Positions 34,428 to 44,843 of a DNA stretch of 64,000 nt are shown here, in pieces; position 1 is the first letter of the stretch, and each line of letters opens with the position of its first letter. The stretch lies in NCBI GenBank assembly GCA_037501455.1, contig CM074855.1:30537001-30601000 (forward strand), read 5' to 3'. Both the position numbers and the translations under genes were made by a program. The notes below the pieces were generated by a model. That model searched no databases, was not told the DNA's origin, and saw nothing but the letters and a program-made list of their open reading frames with translations. The DNA comes from Lantana camara. Its lineage: Eukaryota; Streptophyta; Magnoliopsida; Lamiales; Verbenaceae.

Positions 34428-34680
34428 AATTAGTGACCGATATACATTGGTCACTAATTTTAATTATTTTGATTGAAATTAGTGACCGATTACATCTGTC
34501 ACTAATTTGTGACAGAAATCATTTACGAGTTTAGTGACCGATTTATGTGCGGTCACTGAATTAGTGACCGATTTATGACCAATTTAAAAAAGGTAGATAA
34601 TTTGGTTAGACCGTCATTTTTCATATACCGATCACTAATTTAGTGACTGATATATATCGGTCACTGAATAATTAGTTACG
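34428..34680. repeat. Right subterminal repeats of the CACTA element
   Basis: Repeated AGTGACCGAT and ATCGGTCACTAA words, inverse of those at the left end, followed by a T-rich tract and the terminal GGTAGTG. Confidence 0.82.
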
Positions 34681-34790
34681 AGGTTTTTATCCTTTTTTTT
34701 TTTTTTTTTTTTTTTGGTAGTGACAACATTAGCTCTTAAATCATTGCAAATTAAATGATGAAAGTTTAAACCCTAAGCCTCTCCGCTCCA

Positions 34791-34899
34791 TCAATCAAGT
34801 AACTCACCGCAGTCTACAATCACCACTGGCTTCGCCGTCTTGCCAGAATATGTCCCCACCTTCTCCACGGCCTTCACCACATCGGTCGCTTTTCCTTTA
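34791..34899 (-). pseudogene. Cyclophilin (peptidyl-prolyl isomerase) C-terminal fragment
   Basis: The minus-strand frame ending at TGA 34793-34791 reads [20 protein letters not shown] then [11 protein letters not shown]. The [21 protein letters not shown] pattern is the conserved C-terminus of cytosolic plant cyclophilins. Only about 33 residues remain; the catalytic R/F/W region is absent. It lies between the CACTA right end and Copia element G, so it is host-derived sequence: a gene relic or a processed copy. No intron falls within the segment. Confidence 0.72.
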
Positions 34900-34949
34900 T
34901 TTTAGAAATAATTGTTTTGGTACATAATTTTATGGAACATGCTTAGTTG

Positions 34950-35117
34950 TGTTGCCTTTAAAGAATGCCATATTTTGGGAGAATGAATTTCTGTATATTA
35001 CTGAATGAATGAATAATACTGTACATGTCTACACTTATAATACAAACCTAACTATGAAAGGAAAGAAATAAATCAAGCTACAATTATGAGATTAGCCCTA
35101 ACTTTCCTTTGTTAACA
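34950..35117 (-). repeat. Element G 3' LTR
   Basis: Runs TGTTGCC...GTTAACA on the plus strand. It differs from the right copy by C versus T at its sixth base. AGTTG TSD on the outer side. Confidence 0.9.
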
Positions 35118-35448
35118 CTCCCCCTCAAGTTGTACAGTAGGGTCGCTAATGTGCAACTTGTCCAAGACTCCCCTAAATATCCTGCCGTTTACCGCTTTTG
35201 TAAGTATGTCCGCAAGTTGGTCTTCTGACCTCACGAACGGCAGCTTAATGATCCCTTCCTCAAGTTTTTCTTTAATGAAGTGCCTATCAACTTCCACGTG
35301 CTTGGTCCGGTCATGCTGTACCGGATTCTCGGATATACTTATTGCTGTCCGGTTATCACACATCAAGTCACAAGCCTCCGCACACAACACGCCTATCTCT
35401 GCCAGTAACTTCCTCAACCACAAGACCTCAGCCACACCTCGAGCAATA
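35112..35448 (-). pseudogene. Element G RNase H C-terminal part, in the LTR-consistent orientation
   Basis: Minus-strand frame from a GIARGVAEVLWLRKLL motif through CDNRTAISISENPVQHDRTK and HVEVDRHFIKEKL to ADILTKA, the conserved end of a Copia RNase H. It stops just inside the LTR. The upstream half of the domain is not contiguous on this strand: at about 35449 the sequence flips to the other strand. Confidence 0.87.
35118..35128 (-). promoter_or_regulatory. Polypurine tract of element G
   Basis: TTGAGGGGGAG on the minus strand directly before TGTTAACAAAG, the LTR start. Confidence 0.82.
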
Positions 35449-35452
35449 CCCC

Positions 35453-35835
35453 TTGAGAATTGTTGAGGGAGCAGAAGAAGCTGAGAAGTCACAATATCAA
35501 CATCTGGTGGGGAAGTTGATATACTTGTCTCACACGAGACCCGACATAGCATATGCAGTTGGGGTACTGAGCCAGTTTATGCATCAACCCCAGAAGGAGC
35601 ATATGGATGCAGCAGTCAGAGTTTGTCGCTATCTGAAGGGATGCCCGGGTCGAGGTGTTCTTTTCCAGAAACATGGCCACCTAAAGGTTGAAGCATACAC
35701 CGATGCAGATTGGGCAGGGAGTCCAGGAGATCGGAGGTCAACATCAGGCTACTTCACACTAGTTGGGGGAAATGTAGTAACATGGAGGAGTAAGAAGCAA
35801 AAAGTGGTGGCTCTCTCGAGTGCAGAAGTAGCCTG
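35453..35835 (+). pseudogene. Element G RNase H N-terminal part, inverted
   Basis: Plus-strand frame holding RIVEGAEEAEKSQYQHLVGK, TRPDIAYAVG, an YTDADWAGSPGDRRSTSGY active-site region and ALSSAEVA. The last codon before 35836 is exactly where the minus-strand piece at 35448 would continue, so the two halves of one domain now sit head to head. Bases 35453-35628 are a direct repeat of 38891-39066. Confidence 0.87.
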
Positions 35836-35974
35836 ATGTTGACCTCCGATCTCCTGGACTCCCTGCCCAATCTGCATCGGTGTATGCTTCAACCTTTAGG
35901 TGGCCATGTTTCTGGAAAAGAACACCTCGACCTGGGCATCCCTTCAGATAGCGGCAAACTCTGACTGCTGCATC
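35606..35974. repeat. 149-bp near-perfect inverted repeat inside element G
   Basis: Arms 35606-35754 and 35826-35974 with a 71-bp spacer and about two mismatches. Both arms are the same stretch of RNase H (CRYLKGCPGRG to STSGY). It could extrude as a long hairpin. Confidence 0.88.
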
Positions 35975-35975
35975 A

Positions 35976-36790
35976 TCGGATGGCCGGAGGGGTGGAGGAG
36001 TCAACGGCGTGGGAACGCCGGATCCTCGCGAGGAACAGCGGCGGTGGCTGACGGCGGAAGCGCCGCCGCCTCCGAGAGCCAGAAGGAGACAGAAGGTGGA
36101 GAAGGAGGTGGGTTTGCAGCTGCAGCGGCTGGAATGGAGAATGGGGGAATATCTCGTGCCCTAGGTACTAAGTGGGGGGAGGGGAATAGACACTTATGCC
36201 CCTCCACCTCACAAACTTCCATTTTTTGCAATTCTGCCCCATATCTATCAAAGTATAATTCTTATAACCCCTCTAGTCAAGAAAGTTGCAGTAATTCAGG
36301 GATAGCACTATCTACCTCCGGGAATAAGACTTCTAGTTGGATATTCGATTGTGGGGCAACAGACACAATGACCCACGATCGAAATGACTTGGTCAACTTC
36401 AGTTCCCCTAAAAGAACCTCAATCCAGATTGCAAACGGGACTGTGACTCCAGTTCTTGGCGCCGGGACACTTTCATTGTCACCCACTTTAAAATTACGAA
36501 ATTGTCTTTATGTTCCCGATTTATCTTGTAAACTGTTATCTATTAGTCATGTTACAAAAGAACTAAATTGTATCGTGCTAATGTTTCCCGGTTTCTGCTT
36601 GTTACAGGATATTCAGTCGGGGAAAGTGATTGGGCGTGGTACTGAAAGTGGAGGATTGTACTACGTCGATGAGGTGGCTCAACAAGGAACTGCAGCGCTT
36701 GCTCACGGGACAGTGGACCGACAACAGTGGCTGTGGCACCGTCGTTTGGGTCATCCATCTCCAGGGTACCTTCAGTTGATATTTCCATAG
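35976..36790 (+). pseudogene. Element G gag C-terminus and protease, inverted
   Basis: Begins at a GWPEGW motif that follows the Copia gag zinc knuckle, then an Ala/Gly-rich linker coded by GC-rich DNA. Protease follows with WIFDCGATDTMTHD (C where D-S/T-G is usual), NCLYVPDLSCKLLSISH, and the pre-integrase LWHRRLGHPS box. TAG at 36788-36790 interrupts; the frame continues afterwards. The upstream half of the open frame (35900-35975) is RNase H read backwards, not gag. Confidence 0.82.
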
Positions 36791-39066
36791 TTTTTTTCTA
36801 AAAACAGTAATTTCTCTTGTGAGACTTGTATTCTTGCCAAGAGTCATAGACAGTCTTTTTCGGTTTCTAGTTCGCGTGCTAGTAAAGTCTTTGCTTTAGT
36901 ACATTCTGATGTGTGGGGTCCCTCCCCGGATACTGGTTTGAGCCATGCTTTTAAGTATTTTGTTTTGTTTATCGATGACTATTCGCGTATGACTTGGGCA
37001 TATTTTCTCAAAAATAAATCTGAAGTCCCCACTAAGTTTTTGGAGTTTTTCCAGATGGTCCAAACACAGTTTAACTCTAAAATTCAGGTGCTTAGATCTG
37101 ATAATGGGGGGGAATATGTCAATAATACGATGAAGCAATTTTTTGAAAAACATGGGCTTATCCATCAAACTTCTTGCCCACACACTCCTCAGCAAAACGG
37201 GGTAGCCGAACGTAAGAATCGCCAACTCCTTGAGATGTCTAGATCCCTGCTCATCGAGTCCAGTTGCCCAAAGTCTATGTGGCCTGAAGCCATAGCTACC
37301 TCTGTGTATTTGGTCAACCGACTTCCCTCCCGGTCACTCAAGCTAGAAACCCCGCTACAGTGCTTAGCCAAACAGGTCAGTGTTCCCTCGGTTCTTACAT
37401 TACCACCAAGAGTCTTTGGGTGTTCAGTCTATGTTCACATTCCTAAACAAAACAGAACTAAACTTGATCCCTGTTCGATCAAATGTGTGTTTGTTGGGTA
37501 CGGGATTCACCAAAAAGGGTATAGGTGTTATCATCCCTCCACTAGGCGTATGTTTACCACAATGGACTGTGATTTTTTGGAAACGGAGTATTTCTTCACC
37601 GCCCCACTCAGTGATCAGGGGGAGATTAGGTTAAATGATCCACTGAGTGGGGTACCACCCTACTCGCCACCTCTTTCGTGTCCAGACACAGTCCTAACAG
37701 AGCAAGCAGGCGGAACCACTGAGCCAACCTCTCCCGTTGTACAATCCCGCACCTCCACAGCTGCGCCACTCACCCCCCTGAATAATCTTGAGGTTAGTAA
37801 TCACTCTCTGGGTCTATCAGGTTCTTCATCCCATATTCCGTACAACCCTAACAGTGCAGGAAACAGTGGAGGACAGGGGGAGGATAATGTGCAGGGGGAG
37901 ACGGACAGATATGTGTTACCTCCCAGAGTGAATAGGGGTGTCCCACCTAAGAGGTACGAACCAGAGCTTACAGGTAGGGCCCCGCGATATCCACTGGCTG
38001 GCATAGCCATGGGAAACTTGGCAGAACGGGCACAGGCCTACACAGCAGCTGTTTACTCAGAAAAAGTTCCGAGCAAAGTAGAAGAGGCTCTCAGAGAGGA
38101 AAAGTGGGTTCAGGCCATGGAAGTCGAGATGGAAGCACTAGATAAGAACGAAACGTGGGAGAAATGTGTTCTTCCTCCAGGGAAGAAGGTGGTAGGATGT
38201 CGTTGGGTGTATACAGTAAAACATCATGCGGATGGAAGCATTGAGAGATATAAGGCGAGGTTGGTAGCCAAGGGATACACTCAAACCTATGGCATTGACT
38301 ATTCAGAGACGTTCTCTCCAGTGGCAAAGATCGACACGATCAGGGTGCTGTTTTCAGTAGCAGCCAACAGGGATTGGGATCTGCACCAATTCGATGTTAA
38401 GAATGCTTTTTTGCATGGAGACCTCAGGGAGGAGGTATATATGGAACCCCCTCCGGGCTTTACTCAAGGGTTCCGTCACGGAGAGGTGTGTAGACTAAAA
38501 AAGGCCTTGTATGGGTTGAAACAGTCACCCCGGGCGTGGTTTGGACGGTTCTCTGCAGCAATGAAGAAGTACGGTTACAACCAGAGTAACTCGGATCACA
38601 CACTATTTGTCAAGAGAAGGGATGGGCTCGTGACATGTCTGATCATCTATGTTGATGATATGATAATAACAGGGGATGACGCTGAAGAGATTAGTCAGCT
38701 GAGGAAGAACTTGTTCACAGAATTCGAGATGAAGGACCTAGGACAACTGAAGTACTTCCTTGGAATAGAGGTGTTACGGTCAAAGAAGGGTATATACATC
38801 TCACAGCGCAAGTTTGTTCTGGATTTACTGGCGGAAACGGGGTTGTTAGAGTGTCGACCAGTAGACACTCCTATGGTAGTCAACCACGGGTTGAGAATTG
38901 TTGAGGGAGCAGAAGAAGCTGAGAAGTCACAATATCAACATCTGGTGGGGAAGTTGATATACTTGTCTCACACGAGACCCGACATAGCATATGCAGTTGG
39001 GGTACTGAGCCAGTTTATGCATCAACCCCAGAAGGAGCATATGGATGCAGCAGTCAGAGTTTGCCG
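36791..39066 (+). pseudogene. Element G integrase and reverse transcriptase, inverted but otherwise open
   Basis: One frame of about 758 codons. Finishes the zinc finger (CETCILAKSHR), then the integrase triad: D in HSDVWGPSP, D in LRSDNGGEY, E in QQNGVAERKNR. A variable linker follows, then Copia RT: ALREEKWVQAMEVEMEALDK, KARLVAKGYTQ, FDVKNAFLHGDL, KALYGLKQSPRAW and catalytic YVDDM. It ends in the first part of RNase H at 39066. The enzyme modules look little damaged, but the block is reversed relative to the LTR promoter and cannot be expressed from it. Confidence 0.88.
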
Positions 39067-39067
39067 T

Positions 39068-39218
39068 TAATGGATAGGTTTTGTGGTATGTGGGTTTGAT
39101 TGTTCTGTGTTTGGGGTTGCAGGTTCTGGAGAAGGTTGGTTAACTGTGTGACTATGGAATCGGGCTGTGATTCCTAGGGACCGCCGGAACGGTTACTACT
39201 GCTGTTGTCGTCGGCCAT
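39068..39218 (-). pseudogene. Element G gag N-terminus
   Basis: The minus-strand ATG at 39218 opens MADDNSSSNRSGGP and is stopped by TAG (39176-39174). The frame then continues ESQPDSIVTQLTNLLQ to QNLSING, a typical Copia gag start. At 39067 it meets the inverted block, so the remaining gag is gone. Confidence 0.75.
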
Positions 39219-39281
39219 GGCCGTGAGAGGTTTGCTGGTACGTGATGAGCAAGAAAACCGATTCTACTGTTTGATCGGATT

Positions 39282-39295
39282 CCGCTCTGATACCA
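39282..39295 (-). promoter_or_regulatory. Primer-binding site of element G
   Basis: TGGTATCAGAGCGG on the minus strand, directly adjacent to the 5' LTR. Initiator-tRNA-Met type. Confidence 0.85.
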
Positions 39296-39463
39296 TGTTG
39301 TCTTTAAAGAATGCCATATTTTGGGAGAATGAATTTCTGTATATTACTGAATGAATGAATAATACTGTACATGTCTACACTTATAATACAAACCTAACTA
39401 TGAAAGGAAAGAAATAAATCAAGCTACAATTATGAGATTAGCCCTAACTTTCCTTTGTTAACA
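39296..39463 (-). repeat. Element G 5' LTR
   Basis: TGTTGTC...GTTAACA, 168 bp, followed by the AGTTG TSD. Confidence 0.9.
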
Positions 39464-39894
39464 AGTTGCCTAGCAACTAAAAAAGTGGTTTTGTTCCAAA
39501 TATTAATTAATAACATTTTGTTCCAAGTATGAATAACAGGACAGGTTTTAATATATAATTAATTAATTATAACTATATGATTTTATGTATATATATGCAC
39601 ACAATATAATTAGATAGTAACACCTAAATACGTGAAGAAAAAAATTTATGAGTTCTGATAATAAAAATATTACAAAGTGATATATTATGGAGATTTTGAT
39701 AGTTTTTGTGGAGACTCTCTCAACTCATCATTGACTAACGATCAAAGAAAAAAGAATATTTATAAATAATGTAAAAACTTGTGAACGAAAAAACATAAAT
39801 ATTTTATAAAATAAAGTTTAGTGCTCCAACTTTGTTCCAAAAAACAGTACTCTAACAGTGTTCATATTATAGATATTAACAAAGATAACAATTT

Positions 39895-39934
39895 AGCTCC
39901 AAATTAAAAAAAAAAAAAAAACAAAACAAAACAA
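39895..39934 (+). mobile_element. Micro-retroposition: about 40 nt A-rich insert with 17-bp TSD
   Basis: AACAAAGATAACAATTT at 39878-39894 and 39935-39951 flanks AGCTCCAAATT followed by about 18 A and an ACAAAAC-type simple tail. Same architecture as at 27302 and 63086. Confidence 0.68.
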
Positions 39935-40357
39935 AACAAAGATAACAATTTTAATAGCTTTTAAGAATCCATTTAGAGAGGAAATAAAAAGAGAAAGGAA
40001 ACTAAAAAGAATCAGTCTAACAGTTATCATATATTAATTATTATAGATGTTAACAAAGATAACAAGACGGAGAGTAAGAGTTTGGAAGAAATAAGAAGAA
40101 CGTTATTCTAGTTATTAATAATTTGTCATGTTGTTTCTTTCGATTATATGCATGTGGGCTGTTATAAATTCTTAATTTATTTTTTATTTTTCTATAAATT
40201 CTTGATTTATTTTGAATTTTATGAAATTCTTTCCGCAAGTAAAATAGTCAAATCCTATTGAAATAAAGAATTGTGACGAGATACTCCAAAAGAGCTCCCT
40301 GTTTGATAGATTCGTTTTTCTAGACGTAGAGCTAATATAATAGTTCACAAGTTAATT

Positions 40358-40493
40358 AGATAAAATATTGCAGCTTCAGCATGGACTGATTTTCTGATAT
40401 TCATTATTATGTTTCTCATATTGTTTTCTGATATTCCTTATTATGTTTCTCATATTGTTTTCTGACGAGATAAAATATTGCAGCTTCAGCATG
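40358..40493. repeat. Nested local duplication
   Basis: AGATAAAATATTGCAGCTTC and six following bases occur at 40358-40383 and 40468-40493. Between them a 34-bp unit (TTCTGATATTC...CATATTGTT) is tandemly doubled at 40392-40459. Confidence 0.75.
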
Positions 40494-42868
40494 CACTTTG
40501 AAGAGATGCATGGAGGAGACGATTAGTGTGTTAGGGCAAAGCTCGGATGCTGTTGACTTTAGTCGATCAGTTCGTTAGTAAAATTAAAAAGAAAAATTTA
40601 CAATGCCATGACCGATTATGAAATTTTGTTGGGGTCATAACACATACAATTAAACTCATAAATATTATAATCACTTGAATTTTTGTGACAACAATGCTTG
40701 AAAAAATATTATATAAAAGTTTAAAAAATTTAAGAAATCTTGTATTATAAATGGATCGATTATAAAATTAAGATACTCGATTTGTTAAGAATCCAAATCC
40801 GATTTTATATATAATATTTAATCAAACAAATTATTTACTAGCATATAATATTAGATAAAATTATTAAAATTTAAATTTTCATATATATATATATAACACT
40901 TTAAACAATAATAAAATTTGAATTGTTTACTTTAAAAGTATATAATATCCTTTATTAATAAATTTAATTGACCTATTTTAAATAAATATAAACAAAACTA
41001 GGGGTTCGTTTCGAGCTGAATCGAGTCGACTTTGGTCAAAAATCCAGTTTGAGCTTGAGCTTCAAAATTATTTGTATAGCTTGAGCTTGAACTTGTCAAG
41101 CTAATTTTTGGGGGGCTTGAACTTGGCTTGCCCAAAGATCGAGCCGAGCTGTATTTGACTCGACGAGCCAATAGATTTCTGTTAGACATTTTTTAGCTCT
41201 CATTCAAGAATAATATTAAACGATAACAAGGATATTAAGATATATACTGTATGTAATTATACTAATATTTTTAAGTTTTATATCATTATTAATAAATTAT
41301 AATCATTAATATATATACTTGATATTATAAATTATGTATGAACATTATTAATTATATTATAATACACTATAAATCTTGTAATTACACAATACAAATTATT
41401 AACTACTATTTTATTAAGACATACTTATGTTATTAATTAGTTATTATGGGTTATTACATTTAATACTTTATTATATTAAATATTTGAGTGAATATTTTAC
41501 GAATATATTTTTGTATTAGTAATATTATATGGTCTAATGTGTCATTGTAAAATAATATCTTATTAAGACATATTATGATATAAAATTTAGTAAGGATCAT
41601 ACATGTATTATAGATAATATATAATATAGTATAAATTATGTTATATATCTTGTAATTATTCCAGACAAATTATTAGCTAATATTTTATTAAGATATATAC
41701 TTATTTAATTAATTATTTATTATAGTAGATTGAATCTGATTGGACCAAATCACACAGGGCCCCTTTTTGACACGCAGCATCCCCAGCATCAAACGCGTGA
41801 CCACTTGATCCCCAAGCAAGCCTCCCCGAGCGTCAGTAGCCCTCGCTGGCCTGGATCCATATGGGACATGTGGCCTCTCCCTCGCGAGACACGTGGCCCT
41901 CATAGACGTTGTAACGCCCCGGTTCCGGACGAGCAGGTAAGCACACCACGTGTGAGCTTGTGAGCGTTAGGAATTTATTTTATTTCTGTTATTTATTATT
42001 TTTCTACATGTCATCATAATTTTATAAATTTCATTCAACATACTTGCATGAAATTATATGAATTCATATCAAATTGAGAATTTATTTCATGACTTGAAAA
42101 TGTTTGTCGCGTGAAATAATTGCCGAACATGATTTAATTGCCAACTTGACCTTAAGTGATCATTCTTTTAAATTCAAGGACTAAATTGCATAAACTTTCA
42201 TAGACCTAATTGACCAATTCTTAAAACTATCCATCCTTAATGACATGACTTGAAGAGATGAGGGATTAAATTGTAATTTCAATATTTCACCAAATTCAAA
42301 ATGGTGATTCACGTAAAAAGACTTCTTCATGCTTCCAAATTCATTTTCATCCAAACTTTCATCACATTTTGCTTCTTGGTTGCTCACGCTTCATCCATCA
42401 AGAAGGGAGGAAGCGATTTTTGTGATTTCAACCAAAAATTTTCCAAGGAAATTAGAAGTTAAAGCTTGATCATCCATTTCCATCAATTCTTTTCATTCAA
42501 GGTGGGTGGAAGTTCATATATGTTATCTTTGATGATTGTGTGTGAGGCTAGGGTTTATAAGTTTATGGAATATATGGATTAGATGTTGTTTGAAGCATGA
42601 ATACATGATTTAGGATTGAATTGATGCATGAATTCTTGGAAAAATTGAGTTTAGATCATGGAAACATATATGAGCTTGAAGTTGGAAATCTTGAGGATCA
42701 TGAGTGATTTATGTGTTTTTATGGAACTTTATTGTATCTGAACATATATGCATGCTAATTTCCAGAAAAATGAGATTTTGGAACTTGAAAATTCATGTTT
42801 TGGGTTGTTTGTGGTGTTTGGCCGAGACTTCCCCTGTTTTTCTGCTCTGTTTTTCTGCAGAGCTTGAA

Positions 42869-43051
42869 GGTCGCGACCGCGACCAAAAAACAGAACAAAA
42901 ATGGTCACGCCCGCGACCGAAAATACACATAAATCAGGTCGCGGCCGCTACCATATTTTGGCCAACTTTCGACTGCTTGAAAATTGCCCGAAAAATCCCT
43001 GAAAAATAAGGTTGCTCCCGCGACCATTTTATGAGCAAATCGCGACCCTCA
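42869..43051. repeat. Cluster of GGTCGCGACCGCGACC-type palindromes in solo-LTR U3
   Basis: Units near 42869-42884, 42903-42918, 42937-42952, 43010-43025 and a half-unit at 43034-43051. Core GGTCGCG-NN-CGCGACC with substitutions. Same relative place as the clusters in A and B, but unrelated sequence. Confidence 0.8.
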
Positions 43052-43948
43052 CATGAACTGCCAAAATTTCAAATTTTCACTTTTTAATCCAATGGATTCT
43101 TTGATCCCAAATTGTACTTATATGATCCATTTCATGCCAAAACATGATGTTTATATGCTACATTGAATATTGCACGTCATCTCATTGTATTTTGCCGTTC
43201 GTCATAATTGGTCCATTTTGAGTCGAGTTTCACGTACAACATGTCTTTCTTGCACGGATCACGTTCCCGGTGACGAGGAGCAAACGTAGTAGACTGTATC
43301 CTTGTTCATTTTGTTACAGGTGACGTTTTGTTCTAGTTACATAGAACCTTTACAACCCCTATGTGTAGTTTTCGGCCAAAACATATTATATTTATAAATA
43401 TTCTTTCCAAATTATAAATTGTTGCAAGCAAGCCATGAATGATCATGATTCAAGCATGTTTTGGCGAATACCATGATTGCACTTTAGGCCCAAGGGTAGT
43501 GTATTGAGCCAACCGGGAAAGTAAGGGCTGCCGGGTAACTCTTGCACTATCCTCACCATTTTGGGATCACCCCCGAAGCCACCAGGAGGTTTGGTGGTGG
43601 AAGGAGTCCTGTGTGTAGGAGTCATGTTCCCAACGTACACCATGTCAAGGATGGTTAGGCCTTGCAAACCTACCATCACCCGAAGGAAGAAGGGTTCATG
43701 AAATTGCTACTTGATCGCACTAATTGAATTGCATGATCACATGTTAATTAATAACGCAAGCATATATTGTTCACGATTGGTGTAAAGGTTGGAGATTTGC
43801 GCTCACTCGCCAGGCCACGTATTAAATGAATTTGACTAAAGGAATTGTTAAACTTGATATTTGTAATCTCGGGCGAAGAATATTCTATTCTTGAACTTAT
43901 GTTATTTGCATTCTAAAATCTTTACCCGAGGTTATAGCTTGTATATTA

Positions 43949-43996
43949 TTTGTGCTTATATAAACTTATGCCCCTCACTCAGTCTTCGGTAGACTG
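43949..43996 (+). promoter_or_regulatory. LTR core promoter with hairpin (second solo LTR)
   Basis: CTTATATAAACTTATG followed by CAGTCTTCGGTAGACTG (43980-43996), as in element A but on the plus strand. The inverted CTCGGG/CCCGAG pair lies upstream (about 43868 and 43925). Confidence 0.6.
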
Positions 43997-44832
43997 ACAC
44001 CCTCACTTTTCAGGTACTCACAGTTGCGTGCTAAGCGGGAGGTCGAGTCATGTCTTTCATTCAGCTGAGTCTAGCATAGCATTCCATGTTATTGACATTT
44101 CCGGATTATCATGTTATGGTTTTGATACCTTTTGAAAACTTATGCATGTATAGTATATGAGAGATGATAATGTATTGATATGTAAAGCTAAAGTATGATG
44201 AACTTTTAGATATTTGGCATATGATGATGAAATGATAGTGTTATGCTTCCGCTTTTGAATTTTCCTGTATTGGACTTAAGTGAATTGGGATCTAGTCTTG
44301 CCTAGCTAGATTGTTTCTTGTATTGTCACCCGTTCGCTATACGTTTGGTTTATGTACGGATTATCCATTTCGTATGTGGATCGAGCTATAGTGCGGGGGA
44401 TGTAGTGCCTGGCGTATAGGGTGTTACAGATGCCCTCTAACGAGCATCCTCCACGGTACCATATATATCCCCCATTCCCTAAAGGATTGATTCCCTAGCG
44501 CTCACTCCCCTCGGATGAGCTTCCACATATAAGCGCACAAAGGAGCCCCGCTCCCCCCTCATCGTACAGCCTTAGCCCAGGTCCACCCTTGGATCTGCGA
44601 GCCCATCAGGCTCATGGTAGACACGAGCGTGCATCCAGTCCTCGTTACCAACCCAAAACGGCTCTCTGACACCCCGTATGCACCCGCGCACCTGCCATTG
44701 TTGCCCGCACCACCTTATCACTAGCTTTTGCAGGAGGTTCCTCCTAGGTTTCTCCTCATTACGCCACGTGTTAGGGAAAACATTAGGCCAGGACCACTAG
44801 GTGCAAATTACCAAAGGGTCCCTGACCCTCAA

Positions 44833-44843
44833 CTATAAATAGG
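44833..44843 (+). promoter_or_regulatory. TATA box of element D LTR
   Basis: CTATAAATAGG, also present in the 3' LTR at 61947-61957, in a well-conserved stretch. Confidence 0.65.

Larger units (their letters stand above)
28608..34722 (+). mobile_element. CACTA (En/Spm-like) DNA transposon, non-autonomous, 6.1 kb including a nested MULE
   Basis: The right end reads TTTTTTGGTAGTG, the inverse of CACTACCAAAAAA. The left end reads AACTACCAAAAAAC, with the first base apparently mutated from C. A 3-bp TSD, ACA, flanks it (28605-28607 and 34723-34725). Both ends carry subterminal repeats of TGACCGAT/ATCGGTCA. Inside are a TNP1-like gene and a nested MULE; no TNP2-type transposase is visible, so it would depend on a relative for the main transposase. 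Confidence 0.87.
34950..39463 (-). mobile_element. Element G: small-LTR Copia retrotransposon with scrambled, mostly inverted interior
   Basis: 168-bp LTRs at 34950-35117 and 39296-39463 with one visible difference, and a perfect TSD AGTTG (34945-34949, 39464-39468). The PBS (right) and PPT (left) put the element on the minus strand. Yet gag C-terminus, PR, INT, RT and part of RNase H (35976-39066) read on the plus strand. From the 5' end the order is gag N-terminus (minus), inverted block (plus), RNase H piece (minus), RNase H piece (plus), RNase H C-terminus (minus). About 250 residues of gag are missing. Confidence 0.9.
39464..40990. other. AT-rich intergenic DNA
   Basis: No gene seen. 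It contains a micro-insertion (39895-39934) and a local duplication (40358-40493). Short minus frame 40050-40238 has no domain. Confidence 0.5.
41910..44428 (+). repeat. Solo LTR, Tekay-like A/B superfamily, opposite orientation (2519 bp)
   Basis: Starts TGTAACGCCCC and ends GGTGTTACA. It carries the inverse of the conserved A/B blocks (GAGCCAACCGGGAAAG, CTCACTCAGTCTTCGG). The flanks GACGT and GATGC match at only 3 of 5 bases, so the TSD is decayed or the boundary was altered. Its U3 has a third kind of palindrome cluster. Confidence 0.85.

Noticed and set aside
34691..34715. Poly(T) tract near the CACTA right end as a poly(A) insertion
   Set aside because: It belongs to the CACTA terminus (inverse of CACTACCAAAAAA) and has no TSD of its own.
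35976..36130. GC-rich segment in element G taken at first for captured host-gene DNA
   Set aside because: It reads in frame from a gag GWPEGW motif into the protease, so it is the normal Ala/Gly-rich gag linker.
41905..44433. Perfect TSD for the plus-strand solo LTR
   Set aside because: The flanks GACGT and GATGC agree at only three of five bases, so I do not claim an intact duplication.
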